Shown here one piece after another: positions 1-9,437 of a stretch of 64,000 bases of DNA. Position 1 is the first letter of the stretch; the number at the start of each line of letters is the position of its first letter. Source of the stretch: Evernia prunastri. Lineage: Eukaryota; Ascomycota; Lecanoromycetes; Lecanorales; Parmeliaceae. The stretch lies in the NCBI GenBank assembly GCA_003184365.1, contig NKYR01000015.1:1-64000 (forward strand), given 5' to 3'. The translations under genes were made by a program, and so were the position numbers. Below the pieces are notes generated by a model. That model saw only the letters and a program-made list of their open reading frames with translations. It did not search any database and was not told the DNA's origin.

Positions 1-445
1 ATACCTTCGACCTACTTCTTCGCCCTGAATCGGACGACGAATACCCTGAGGATGAGTCGCGTCGACGACGGACATATATCACTTGGGGGGACCTGGATCG
101 ACGAGATCGAGACCGGTGCTTCTTTTTGACCAAATCCTTGAGTAAGGACGCGATTTGATCGAGTTGAGAAGCCGGAGGGGGGGTCTCTTCAATGACGTCC
201 GGACTGACCGTCCCAGAGGAGACCGGTGAGGCCGACCGTGCTGGGGTTGGATCGCGTGGAGGTGGACGTTGCGAGGAACGAGTTTTGGCAGAGGCACGAG
301 GCTTGGTAACACCTTTAGGTGCAGAGGCTGCTGGGGCAGTGGTCTTGGACCTGGTTTTGGACGTCTTGGACGTGGCTTTGGACTTGGAGGACGAAGTCGG
401 CTGGCTGTTTGCCTTGGAACGAGTTGTCATGGACGCGGAAGCCAT
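1..445 (-). CDS. Gag-like N-terminus of a putative retrotransposon ORF (runs off window)
   Basis: An open frame starts at the ATG at 445-443 (MASASMTTRSK...) and stays open to the window edge, giving about 148 residues. It is rich in Ser, Thr, Lys and Arg, with SK/TSK runs near the start and RS-type stretches (RSRSRRSRS) near the edge. It has no recognisable enzyme domain. The first 150 bases lie inside a 450-bp segment present twice here, which suggests the 5' end of a dispersed element with the gag-like ORF following a leader or LTR. No RT, integrase or protease is in the window, so the retrotransposon call rests on repetition, position and composition. A single-copy basic protein is the alternative. 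Confidence 0.4.
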   Translation of the reverse strand, partial: MASASMTTRSKANSQPTSSSKSKATSKTSKTRSKTTAPAASAPKGVTKPRASAKTRSSQRPPPRDPTPARSASPVSSGTVSPDVIEETPPPASQLDQIASLLKDLVKKKHRSRSRRSRSPQVIYVRRRRDSSSGYSSSDSGRRSRSKV

Positions 446-745
446 TTGGGCAGTGGGGTGTGGCTGTGAGTGGAATGATAGAGGAATGTGCTAATGGGAG
501 TAGAAACTGGATATCAGGTGACACCGTGTTACTTGCGTGGCTACGGAAGAGGAACGAAAGAATGCTATGACTCTGAAAGAGATCAATTCGAATGAAGAGT
601 CAAATGCAGATAGAAGCCAGCTACTTATGCTGCTTCCTAATGAGCTACCTCCCCTGTAGAGGACACGTATTCCAACATTCCAACCAAGGCCTGAAACGAT
701 ATAAGCGATATTAAGGCCTACTAATCCCCTGTCATGCAGGCGTGA
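296..745 (-). repeat. Copy 1 of a 450-bp repeat (element 5' end)
   Basis: This segment matches 1092-1541 at a constant offset of 796 with two differences found by eye (356 G/C and 724 T/C). Similarity stops at 745, just after CAGGCGTGA, where the flanks differ, so 745 is likely the outer boundary of the element. It includes the start of the gag-like ORF and about 300 bases upstream of it, which could be an LTR plus leader. Confidence 0.75.
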
Positions 746-873
746 CTAGGACTTGTTGACCACAAGGAAAACCCCTTACGAGGAGGTCTCGCTGCATACG
801 TGCAAGCACCCCAGCATTCGTGCAAACCAATCCCCCCCAACAAACAAACTTTCAGAGCTAACTTCCTCTCAAC

Positions 874-1090
874 ATGGCAAATTTGAGCGCGGTAAACGAG
901 GCTACTCCACTTGATATGACAGAACTGCAAGAGTCTCTCAAGGAAATTCAACAAGGAGCCAGCAGCCTCTTAAAACAAACGAAAGATCGAAGACTTTCAG
1001 TGATCCCAAAGGACGGAGAGAACTTCGATACAACCCTGGATCCATGGAATATCAACTCCCCTGAGGACCTAACTCAGTCCGTAGAGAGCA
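874..1090 (+). CDS. 5' part of an unrecognised ORF cut off at an assembly gap
   Basis: An ATG at 874 opens a frame of 72 codons (starting MANLSAVNEATPLDMTELQ) that runs into the N at 1091, after which repeat sequence follows. The peptide has a plausible amphipathic helix (TELQESLKEIQQGASSLL) but no domain I recognise. It is either the beginning of a host gene interrupted by the element or a short ORF inside element DNA. Its true end is unknown because the joint is artificial. Confidence 0.3.
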
Positions 1091-1091
1091 N

Positions 1092-1541
1092 ACGAGGCTT
1101 GGTAACACCTTTAGGTGCAGAGGCTGCTGGGGCAGTGGTCTTGGACCTGGTTTTCGACGTCTTGGACGTGGCTTTGGACTTGGAGGACGAAGTCGGCTGG
1201 CTGTTTGCCTTGGAACGAGTTGTCATGGACGCGGAAGCCATTTGGGCAGTGGGGTGTGGCTGTGAGTGGAATGATAGAGGAATGTGCTAATGGGAGTAGA
1301 AACTGGATATCAGGTGACACCGTGTTACTTGCGTGGCTACGGAAGAGGAACGAAAGAATGCTATGACTCTGAAAGAGATCAATTCGAATGAAGAGTCAAA
1401 TGCAGATAGAAGCCAGCTACTTATGCTGCTTCCTAATGAGCTACCTCCCCTGTAGAGGACACGTATTCCAACATTCCAACCAAGGCCTGAAACGATATAA
1501 GCGATATTAAGGCCTACTAACCCCCTGTCATGCAGGCGTGA
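1092..1541 (-). repeat. Copy 2 of the 450-bp repeat, truncated at the N gap
   Basis: Near-identical partner of 296-745. It begins at the first base after the N at 1091, so its left end is the edge of a contig and not a biological end. The gag-like ATG is at 1241-1239. The right boundary at 1541 coincides with the end of similarity in copy 1, and the downstream flank differs. Confidence 0.75.
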
Positions 1542-1929
1542 TTGGCTATATCTAGCCATAGATATGGGCTTGCAGCGGCAACACACGCCTCTTATCCTAT
1601 ATATAAAAATACAGCAGAAGTGAAGGTCTCGGTCCTCAAAGTTGTGTCAAGTCATGCGCACAGGTCGTCTCTTTCCGCCAAGCTCAATGAAGAGTGAACA
1701 CTGTGATCATCATTGTTCAGACTTGTGGGTCATAACACGTTAGCCCACATGCTTAACATAATGTTCGATCCACAGATATATATTCCTTCAATTATAAAAA
1801 CTCCTACCTTATCCATCGTTATCGTCAACGATAGTCTTATCTACAGCAATTCCCAAATCTCCTACCACCTACTTCATCATCGGAGCCAAACCAGCATTTT
1901 CGGCAACCCGACCAAAGCCATCTACCATA
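1542..1929. other. Intergenic, no gene seen
   Basis: AT-rich DNA between the repeat and the next gene. A TATA-like stretch (CTATATATAAAAAT) lies near 1597-1610, rather far upstream of the ATG at 1930. Nothing else is recognisable. Confidence 0.4.
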
Positions 1930-2601
1930 ATGCATTTCCTCAAGCTGCTCATCGCCATATTCGTATGCAGCCTCTACCTCGTCGTCGCCGTCCCCCAAGA
2001 ACAAGAACCCCTCAACGTCCAGGCCTTTTCCCGCCAGATCGAAGTCCTCGAAGAGAGCAAGCAGCTCCTAGCCATCGCGGAAAAAAACCTCCTTCAAAAG
2101 ACTTTTGCGTCCACTAAATCCTACTACGAACAGACAGTAACGGTTCACAACCTCACGCTTGGGGTGATGCGCGATATTGAGTGTGTACCATTGATGAAGC
2201 AGTGGGAGAATGGCCCGTCGAAGGAGCCATTCAAGCCGCTGAAGAAGCCGTTGGACGACTCGCTGTGCGGGGCGCTTGCCGTTGAGGAATATGAACTGAA
2301 ACGACGCATGTTCGAAATGAACACAGCGGCGTTCGTTCAGGGGATGAAGGACGAGCAGAAGGAGATGGAGCAAGAAGGTGCGGAGATGAGCCAGTCTGCC
2401 CGTTTAGCGATGGAGGAGACGATGTCTGAGATGGGCGTGATGGGTCAGATGGGCGAGCGTGATGGTTGGGTGTTTGGTAGGGAGGCGGGATCTGAGGATG
2501 GCGGGCTGCGATGGATCAAAGGAGATAAGGAGCATATAGCGCGATCGTTGCAAATTCAGCGCCCGCACCTTTGTCTCCCAACCTTCCATACGCCGCCGTG
2601 A
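1930..2601 (+). CDS. Small secreted protein, function unknown
   Basis: Single-exon ORF of 223 residues with a true ATG preceded by CATA. Residues 1-20 form a clear signal peptide (hydrophobic LLIAIFVCSLYLVVA, likely cut before VPQEQ). The mature part is helical and charged, with a Met/Glu-rich stretch (residues about 137-175) and three cysteines (ECVP, LCGA, HLCLP). No catalytic motif or known domain is visible. A secreted helical protein of this size is compatible with an effector-like or cell-surface role, but that is inference. The last 30 residues are less regular, so an intron near the 3' end cannot be excluded. Confidence 0.65.
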   Translation: MHFLKLLIAIFVCSLYLVVAVPQEQEPLNVQAFSRQIEVLEESKQLLAIAEKNLLQKTFASTKSYYEQTVTVHNLTLGVMRDIECVPLMKQWENGPSKEPFKPLKKPLDDSLCGALAVEEYELKRRMFEMNTAAFVQGMKDEQKEMEQEGAEMSQSARLAMEETMSEMGVMGQMGERDGWVFGREAGSEDGGLRWIKGDKEHIARSLQIQRPHLCLPTFHTPP

Positions 2602-2715
2602 TTGTACCAAGAAGCCGCGATTACTGAAACATTCTCCCAAAACTCACCGGTGCACATACTAGCTCTCTCCCAACTCTACTGAAATAGCAAAAAATGATGT
2701 GCAAACCCTCGCCAA

Positions 2716-5700
2716 TCATGTCGCCCTCTTCCGTTCCATTTTCCTGAGGATCCTGCCAATCATTTCCGCATTCCAATCAGCAAGTTTCTCTCTTGGCCGA
2801 TTCCGCACGACACCCTCGATTGACCGAGCCAGCTCAAGCGCTTTCTCGTAATTCCCAGTGCGGCGGTGGCATGTGGCGAGAAGATAAATGGAATTCCATC
2901 GGCTCGGGTCATCGGAACTCAGCGTCCTTTCTTTTATTTCACACACGACTTCCAGTAGAGCGATGGCTTTGCTCGTTTCTCCTATATTCAGGTATGCGCT
3001 ACCAAGTAGGTGTTGTGACGTCAGTCGATCTGAATGCTCGGGTCTCAGCGTCCTTTCTTCTATTTCACACACGACTTCCAGTAGAGCGATGGCTTTGCTC
3101 ATTTCTCCTATATTCAGGTATGCTCTAGCAAGTTCATGTTGTGACATCAATCGATCTGAATGCTCTGGTCTCAGCGTTCTCTCTATCTCCACCACTACCT
3201 CCAGCAGAGCGATGGCCTTGGCTGTGTCTTTTATATCCAGGTATGCTCTAGCAAGTTCGTGTTGTGACTTCAAACGAGATAAATTCTCTGGTCTAAGCGT
3301 CCTTTCTTCTATGTCACACACGACTTCCAGCAGATCGATGGCTTTGCTAGTTTCTCCTATACGCAGATATGCTCTAGCAAGTTCGTGTTGTGACTTCAAA
3401 CGAGATAAATGCTCTGGTCTCAGCGTTCTATCTTGTATCTCCACCACTACCTCCAGCAGATCGATGGCTTTGCTCGTTTCTCCTATATCTAGGTATGCTC
3501 TAGCAAGTTCGTGTTGTGACATCAAGCGATGTGAATGCTCTGGTCTCAACGTTCTATCTCGTATCTCCACCACTATCTCCAGCAGATCGATGGCTTTGCT
3601 CGTTTCTCCTATATCTAGGTATTCTTTCGCAAGTTCGTGTTGTGATGTCAAACGATGAGGATGCTCTGGTCTCAGCGTTCTTTCTTCTATCTCCACCACT
3701 ACCTTCAGCAGAGCGATGGCTTTGCTCGTTTCTCCTATCTTCAGGTATGCTCTAGCAAGTGTATGTTGTGACGTCAAACGTTGAGAATGCTGTGGTCCCA
3801 GCGTTCTTTCTCCCATCTCCACCACTACTTCCAATAGACCGATGGCCTTGGCCGTATCTTCTATTTCCAGGTATGCTCTAGCAAGTTCATGCTGTGATCT
3901 CAATAATCTCGGATGCTCTGGGCACAGCGTTTCGGTTAGCGTGTGAACTATGTGCTTCAGTAGTTCTACAGCTTTGGCAGTCTCATTTATGTTGAGGTAT
4001 GCTTTGGCAAGTTCATGTTGTGAGTCTAAAACTTTCGGCTCCTCTGCAGATAGAGTCTGTACCTGAGTCTCATTGAGATGTTCTAGCAGGGTCACGGCCT
4101 TCTTGGCATCGCCAAATTCGAACATATAAATACCGTGGAGCTTTTGGATATTTTGACCATTCTCGGTTTTTATCCAAAGATCATGTTCTTCAATAGGAAT
4201 CAGCTGAAGCAGTTCGTAGAGCGCTGGCTCGCATTTCATATAGTACATGACCCAGCTGAGTCGATACACAGACTGCTGAAAATGGAAATTGCATTTATGG
4301 TTATCCCACTCTTTCAGAATGTGTGCGATTGACTCTATATGAGGCTGAAGCTGGCTTACTAATGGACCTGTGTCCATAGTGAAAGGATTCTCGATGGACA
4401 ACGAGAGCACAGCAAGGCCGCTCAGCCCGGCATTCATCCGTTCTTCTGGCATTTGCGGCCGTGGCATTTGCAGCCGGTCTCTCGACCAAAAGTGACTCAC
4501 AGGATGCATTCGTGTCGTACCATTGCTCGAGTCATAGACCACGAGAGAGAGAGACTCGAGCAACGACCGGGCTTTGTGAAGGCGTAACGTGTCCAGTTTG
4601 TCATCGTGCAGATTTGTTTGCAAGATTTTTGAAAGATGAGTGACATGCCATGGAGCAAGGTTTTCGATGCTCTCTTCATCATCAGACATTAAGCGAGAAG
4701 AGACCACGTGTTCTTTCTTCGAGTTTTTCCAGGCCTCCTCAAACGCTGCTTCCGGAAAGTCAGTAAAATGCATGAAAGCATAAAAGTTGAGTAATTGGAG
4801 TGCATCCTTGGCAATTTGATTATCCCGGGTATCAAGGTATGTGGTGGATACGTCGAAGGTGGCATAAACCCCCCCGTACTCCGACCCTGCTTGTTTGGGA
4901 AAGCACTGGAGAAGGCTTTGTCGTTGGCTCTGAAAGATGTCCTTGTACCCTCCCAGATCGCACAAGCCTTGAGATATAGCTGCTCCGGCCTGTATGACGG
5001 CGAGGGCATGGCAGCCTAAGAGTTCTGCCACTGCGCGAGCACTATCTTCATGAGCGTCTCGCAAGCTCGGTTCAATGCCGCAAGCCTTGAGGAGAAGCTC
5101 AACAGCCGTTTCCTGACTCAGTCTCTCAAAGTTCTCCGCTTGTCCTACTGTTTGAAGTTTCGCGCATTCGGTGAGGCGTGTTGTAATCAATATGCTTCCA
5201 TGTATTCCGGCTGGGAGAAAATTGGCCAAATCCAGGTCCTCGTTGTCAGCGTTATCTATGATTAGTAGCCACGAGTGAGATTCGCCCTGAAGACACGACA
5301 TCGCACTATCAAGGCTTTCATCGTGAAGACCACACCTTCGAGCGATAGCAGCAAATCCATTGGTGATTGAGCTCTTACTCCGACCATCTATCCAGAAAAT
5401 TCCCCAGAACCTGCAACATATTAGCCAAAATATACTCGCCGTGCATTGTGTCTCGTACTCTGGTCGATGGTCATGCGCGAATTTCAAGGCGACCTCGCTT
5501 TTCCCAGCTCCGCCCATGCCATATATGACATATACCTTCGGTACTGCTGTGTGTGCTGCTGTCCAGTGTGAAGGACATAGCGCTCGCTTCAGATTTCCTA
5601 GTTCTTCCTCTCGGCCAGTGAAGAAAGGGTTCGGTCTACGGGAGACTATGAAAGTTTCGTTATGAAGGTGAAAAGCTAGGCGGACGTTAGCGCTACCAAG

Positions 5701-6910
5701 CAAAGATTCGAGCCTTTTGCTAGCGAGAATCAATAGATACCTTCCCGCTGACTGACAGCGATTCTCTTTGCTTGTTTCACCATCTCATTGATAGCATTAC
5801 TGACAAGACCAAAATTTGCATCACTAGGGCCAGAAAACTTGTTCATCATTGAGTGAGGAGCATCGAGCATCTTGTCCGGGAATCCGAAGAGACACGCAGA
5901 GTCTTCTTCCACGATATATACCACCAGCCTTAGTTAGTCTTTCTCGGCAGCCAGAGAATGCTGGCTTACAATCATCTTTACGCTGCTGGAAAGCGACAAG
6001 GCCCAGCCTGGAAGTACAGCTTTTAGAACTTGGGATGGCTGTGATTCCCAGAAGCACATTGTCATTGTATGCATTGGTGGTGTCTTTAACATCCTGGCGC
6101 ATTTTTTCGAGGACTCTCTGAGCGCTCTGGTGTTACCATCTAGGTCGTGAAGTAGTGTTTGAGAAGATCCTTTATTGAGAATGCCGGCTAGCATAGCTTG
6201 CCATTGTGCAGCTGTGGCAGCTTTGGTACCTTGTAGCGGAGACCCGGGAAAGACAATGCCGGAATTAGCGACGAGTAACTTGCGATACTGACTATTATGT
6301 GTGTTTGCAATCTCTAGTGCCTTCAAATCTCTTCAGTTTGCTCTTACATTATTGATACGACCACACCCTTACCTTTGTGACAATAAGGCCACCAAAGCAT
6401 GAAGCCACAAAGATCAAAGGCCTTGAATGCGAATCTTTCTGCAACCAGGGTTAGAGCATGGATGAATAATGTTGCCAATTTTTCACCTTGTTACGCTGGC
6501 TTTGGAGAACGCTCAATAAGACCTCTGCGACGTCTGCTATCCGTGCAACAGACGCGTCCTTATGGTATCTTGCGTTCCAGCTGAAAGCGTAGATCCTCGC
6601 AGAAGGTACGATGTCTGGCAACATATCCGAGTCACTGAGCCAATTGACGACGGTTCCTGCCTTCGTCTTGTACTCCCAAGTGCGTGGAGTCGTAGTTCCA
6701 AGGCCATGTATCGCAATGATACTGGAAGTATGTTAATACAATCCACAGGTCCTGGATAGTGCTGCATACTCGACCGAAGTATCATCATCAGCGCCTTCTG
6801 GAGGATACACCTGAAGCAAGCGGCCTTCCGGAGGAGCTTTGTCAGAATCCTAATTTGCAAGCGTGAGAAGGCATGAATCTCGCCATTGCCGTACTTTTAC
6901 TTACTTCCAT
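2716..6910 (-). CDS. NLR-type receptor: SesB-like alpha/beta-hydrolase, NB-ARC, TPR repeats
   Basis: Hand-built model of eight exons: 6905-6910, 6770-6849, 6487-6721, 6373-6438, 5998-6320, 5741-5928, 5459-5675 and 2716-5410. It totals 3810 bases, 1269 residues, with phases agreeing throughout. The N-terminal alpha/beta-hydrolase-like domain shows IIAIHGLGTTTPRTW, then FVASCFGGLIV at the nucleophile elbow and SACLFGF...HSMMNKF near its end. The NB-ARC domain follows (GREEEL, P-loop GMGGAGKSE, Walker B WLLIIDNAD, GSILITTR). About nine 42-residue TPRs make up the C-terminus. The architecture is that of fungal STAND/NLR proteins, which sense non-self or stress and trigger heterokaryon-incompatibility-like responses (family knowledge). 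Most introns have clear GT, branch and AG; the 5929-5997 intron uses a weak GTCGCT donor and is the doubtful joint. The start (ATG, two codons, then an intron) is also tentative. Confidence 0.85.
2880..4012 (-). repeat. Nine tandem 126-bp TPR-coding repeats inside the NLR gene
   Basis: Each unit encodes a variant of LARAYLxIGETSKAIxLLE followed by VVxEIxERTLRPEHxxRLxSQHE. Most units agree at roughly 80 percent or more of residues. One unit has lost a single codon (EIERTL instead of EIEERTL). High identity between units implies recent unit duplication or gene conversion, as known for repeat domains of fungal NLR and HNWD-type proteins. Variable positions cluster at the same places in each unit. 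Confidence 0.9.
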
Positions 6911-7205
6911 GGCACCTGGAAGTGCGAGGGTACAGGTTTGACGGGCGAATATTGATGGATCGAGAGCGTTGTGTCCGCAACCCTTTGCGACAATGAAGTG
7001 AGGCGATGGAATGAGGCTTCAGCCTCGCAGCTCAACGGCTGTGCACCAGCATATATATATACCAACAGTTAAATACTACTCGAATGGCTAGAAGAGTGTA
7101 TTCGACCCACGGTATCTTCATATGGATATAAGAAGACTCAGGAAAATGAGAAGCTGAATAATGTTGTAGTTGCAACAATGCCGCCTCAGCAGGTTTCTTA
7201 TCGAT

Positions 7206-7700
7206 TCAATTCCAGCCAATACTGATATCAATTACCAATCGAATAGCAGAGGTGGAAAGTATAAACGATCTTACCCCCGAAAGTGCTTTCGCAACCGAGA
7301 AAGTGACTCGGCGGGGATTGTGCTTACACAATTGGTCAAGCATTTCTTGGCACGATCCCACGAAATCTTGCTCTGTTTCAGCCTCGTTGAGGGTTCGTGG
7401 TCCGACACCTTGCTTCTGAGAGCATATGGCTACGTAAGACTGAGCTTCAAACCCTGGAAAAGTACCTCCTCTTTTGCCGCCGGCTGACCCCACAAGCAAA
7501 CAGGGATCTCTGCATTGTTGGACTGATAGAATTCAGTAGCCCACTTCAATGATCCTGGACTTCCTTTTTTCATCAATGAGTCAATGGCCTCCTCAAAGCT
7601 CTCTTCGTGTCGAATGATGTTCGAGAGCTGACCGATATGAACAGCGCCTTTTGAGGCTGCTGCTCACCTTCGTCGTTTAGAGGGATGAGGAAAGCTGCCA
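7206..7700 (-). pseudogene. Unrecognised coding-like fragment with an apparent frame break
   Basis: On the minus strand one frame reads HIGQLSNIIRHEESFEEAI...GSLKWATEFYQSNNAEIPVC and the next frame continues VGSAGGKRGGTFPGFEAQS...NEAETEQDFVGSCQEML. The two could be one protein if a single base is missing near 7495 (TGCTTGTGGGG). I do not recognise the family. No start or end could be fixed. It could equally be two exons with a junction I missed, or chance. Confidence 0.3.
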
Positions 7701-7835
7701 GGTGAGAAGTCACCGTTGAGGCTACCTCTCATTGGTGGTTTTAAAACAAGGATGACATCCATATCCCTCAACCAACAAGAAATGTTGTGATGTGGCGGAA
7801 CGTTGTTATTCTTTAGCAAAAGGAGATCGACTGTA

Positions 7836-7882
7836 AGTTAAGGCCTACTAATTAGTAGTGCTGCCTTCTAGCCATACAGGAC
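7836..7882. repeat. Short relic related to the outer end of the 450-bp repeat
   Basis: TTAAGGCCTACTAAT here matches the same 15 bases at 713-727 (14 of 15 at 1509-1523). It is followed by CATACAGGACTAGG, resembling CATGCAGGCGTGACTAGG at 733-750. This may be a remnant of an LTR end or a target-site relic. It is a weak call from one short match. Confidence 0.3.
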
Positions 7883-8387
7883 TAGGGCATATTCCAGCAG
7901 TATTCGGTATATTAAAGTGACACAACCTCTGCTTTGATTGGCCACTCAATCCTTCGCTGATGTTGATATGCCATCGGACTGTCGCTGTGACAACAGAGTG
8001 TATCAGGTTTCGTCGCAGAGTACTACGCAACGCCACTTTTCAGACTCCATCATGTGCATAACCTACTACAAAAAGGTAGGTCTTTATGGAACTGACTTCT
8101 TGTTGAGAGGGTGCAGGCTCGCGATAAGTTGTTTTCCTGTGTTAAAAAGCAATGCATATAGAAGGCATAGAAGGAGACAATCACGGAAACAATAGCGGCA
8201 GACTGAAAGAGAACGGAAGTGACAGTGGTTTGTGGCAACAACTTGACAGTCAAAGACTAAGAGTTGACAACAATGATAACACGAGAGGATAAGTTGAAGT
8301 TTTTGTCCGAAAGGTTTCTTCAGCGCTACAAATATTCGAGGAACTCCCTGATTAGTAAAGTAGTTTACTAGATAGGCGTATTAAGCA

Positions 8388-8420
8388 ATCAATCAATCAA
8401 TCAAGCAATCAAGCAATGCA
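8388..8420. repeat. AATC/AAGC tetranucleotide microsatellite
   Basis: About eight imperfect copies of CAATCAAT/CAAGCAAT type units. Confidence 0.8.
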
Positions 8421-8997
8421 TACAACATAAGCGTTTGCAAGATATGGGAAAGTACTTTGCTAAACAGAATGTACAACCTTCTTCTGCTATTCTTGGACTT
8501 GGGTTTCTATAATCATGTGCAAATTTCTAGCATCCTACCTAATTGGACCCACTCAGCAGTGAGAGCGGCTCAAAAGCACGTAGCTATGTACCTAGACACT
8601 GACCACACCAAGTTTGTACCGCTGCCAAAACAAGAAGGGTGGATCGCCGTCGTTTGAACACTATTTACTGTAGACGGTTATGCTCTTTCGAATCACTTGT
8701 ATCTTGTGCGAGTTGGGTAATTCGGCTATCAAACGGAAATGACCTCTTCTGACTGGCACTGTGAGGGATCTCAACAGGGAAATAAAATTTCGATGACTAC
8801 TGAGATACTCGAACAAAGCAAATATATGATGAAATCTTATTGTTTATCTTCACCTACAACCGGAAAGAAGTCCAATGATGTCACAACAAACGCCAGCCAA
8901 GATCAAAAGCCATACCTGTTCAGCCATGGAAGGTATGGTATCCGCGAAGAAACACACCATCCAAGCAGCTTTACCGCAATTCTGCTGTGCTCAGTCC

Positions 8998-9437
8998 TCA
9001 ATTGGGTGTCGGGCTGCAGACACTCGTAGTAGTCGTCGACTGGGCATCCACAGATACAAAGCTCGTGGCTCGAAGCGGCTACACGCTACCATTAGACGAA
9101 TTCAAACATAGAGCAGGCCAAACAGATGCTCACCAGACCAACTCCAAAGCACTGTTTGGGCAGGATTGTCACGTCTGCGCAGCCTTGACAGTCATAGGAC
9201 TGAGTGACGGTAGAGACGTCCGATTGCTCGTAAATGGTGGATACCTTGGTTGGAACATTTGGAGGGTAGCAAGAAGTCACGGTGTGAGTGCACTGCTCGA
9301 TTGGGCCACCTTGGGCCAAGGCGGCGCTGTGTCTGTAGTCCAGATGTCAGGGAGATTCCAATGCCATGTGATGAGGCAGGTGCTTACACCGTTGCTGCGC
9401 AAGCGGCGATGCTTGCGATGATTGACAGGAACATCAT
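8998..9437 (-). CDS. Small cysteine-rich secreted protein (109 aa, three exons)
   Basis: Exons 9388-9437, 9134-9332 and 8998-9078 are joined by two 55-base introns (GTAAGC...CTACAG; GTGAGC...TCTAAT...GTGTAG), both in phase. The product begins MMFLSIIASIAACAATVHSA, a clear signal peptide. The mature chain has six cysteines (EQC, TSC, DCQGC, KQC, SVC), a YPPNVPTK turn and Thr/Ser-rich segments, with a Thr-rich C-terminus ending SPTPN. No enzyme motif is visible; the small size and even number of cysteines fit a disulfide-stabilised apoplastic or cell-wall protein. A secreted effector role is possible but unproven. It lies alone in gene-poor DNA between the NLR gene and another Cys-rich secreted gene. 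Confidence 0.7.

Larger units (their letters stand above)
6911..8997. other. Gene-poor region with element relics and one degraded gene fragment
   Basis: No complete gene is recognisable. It holds the coding-like fragment at 7206-7700, a short match to the end of the 450-bp repeat near 7838-7880, and a tetranucleotide repeat near 8388-8420. The rest looks non-coding. Confidence 0.4.

Noticed and set aside
874..1290. One continuous protein from 874 through the N into the repeat
   Set aside because: It crosses an unknown base at a contig joint and continues antisense to the repeat's own ORF, so it is an artefact of the joint.
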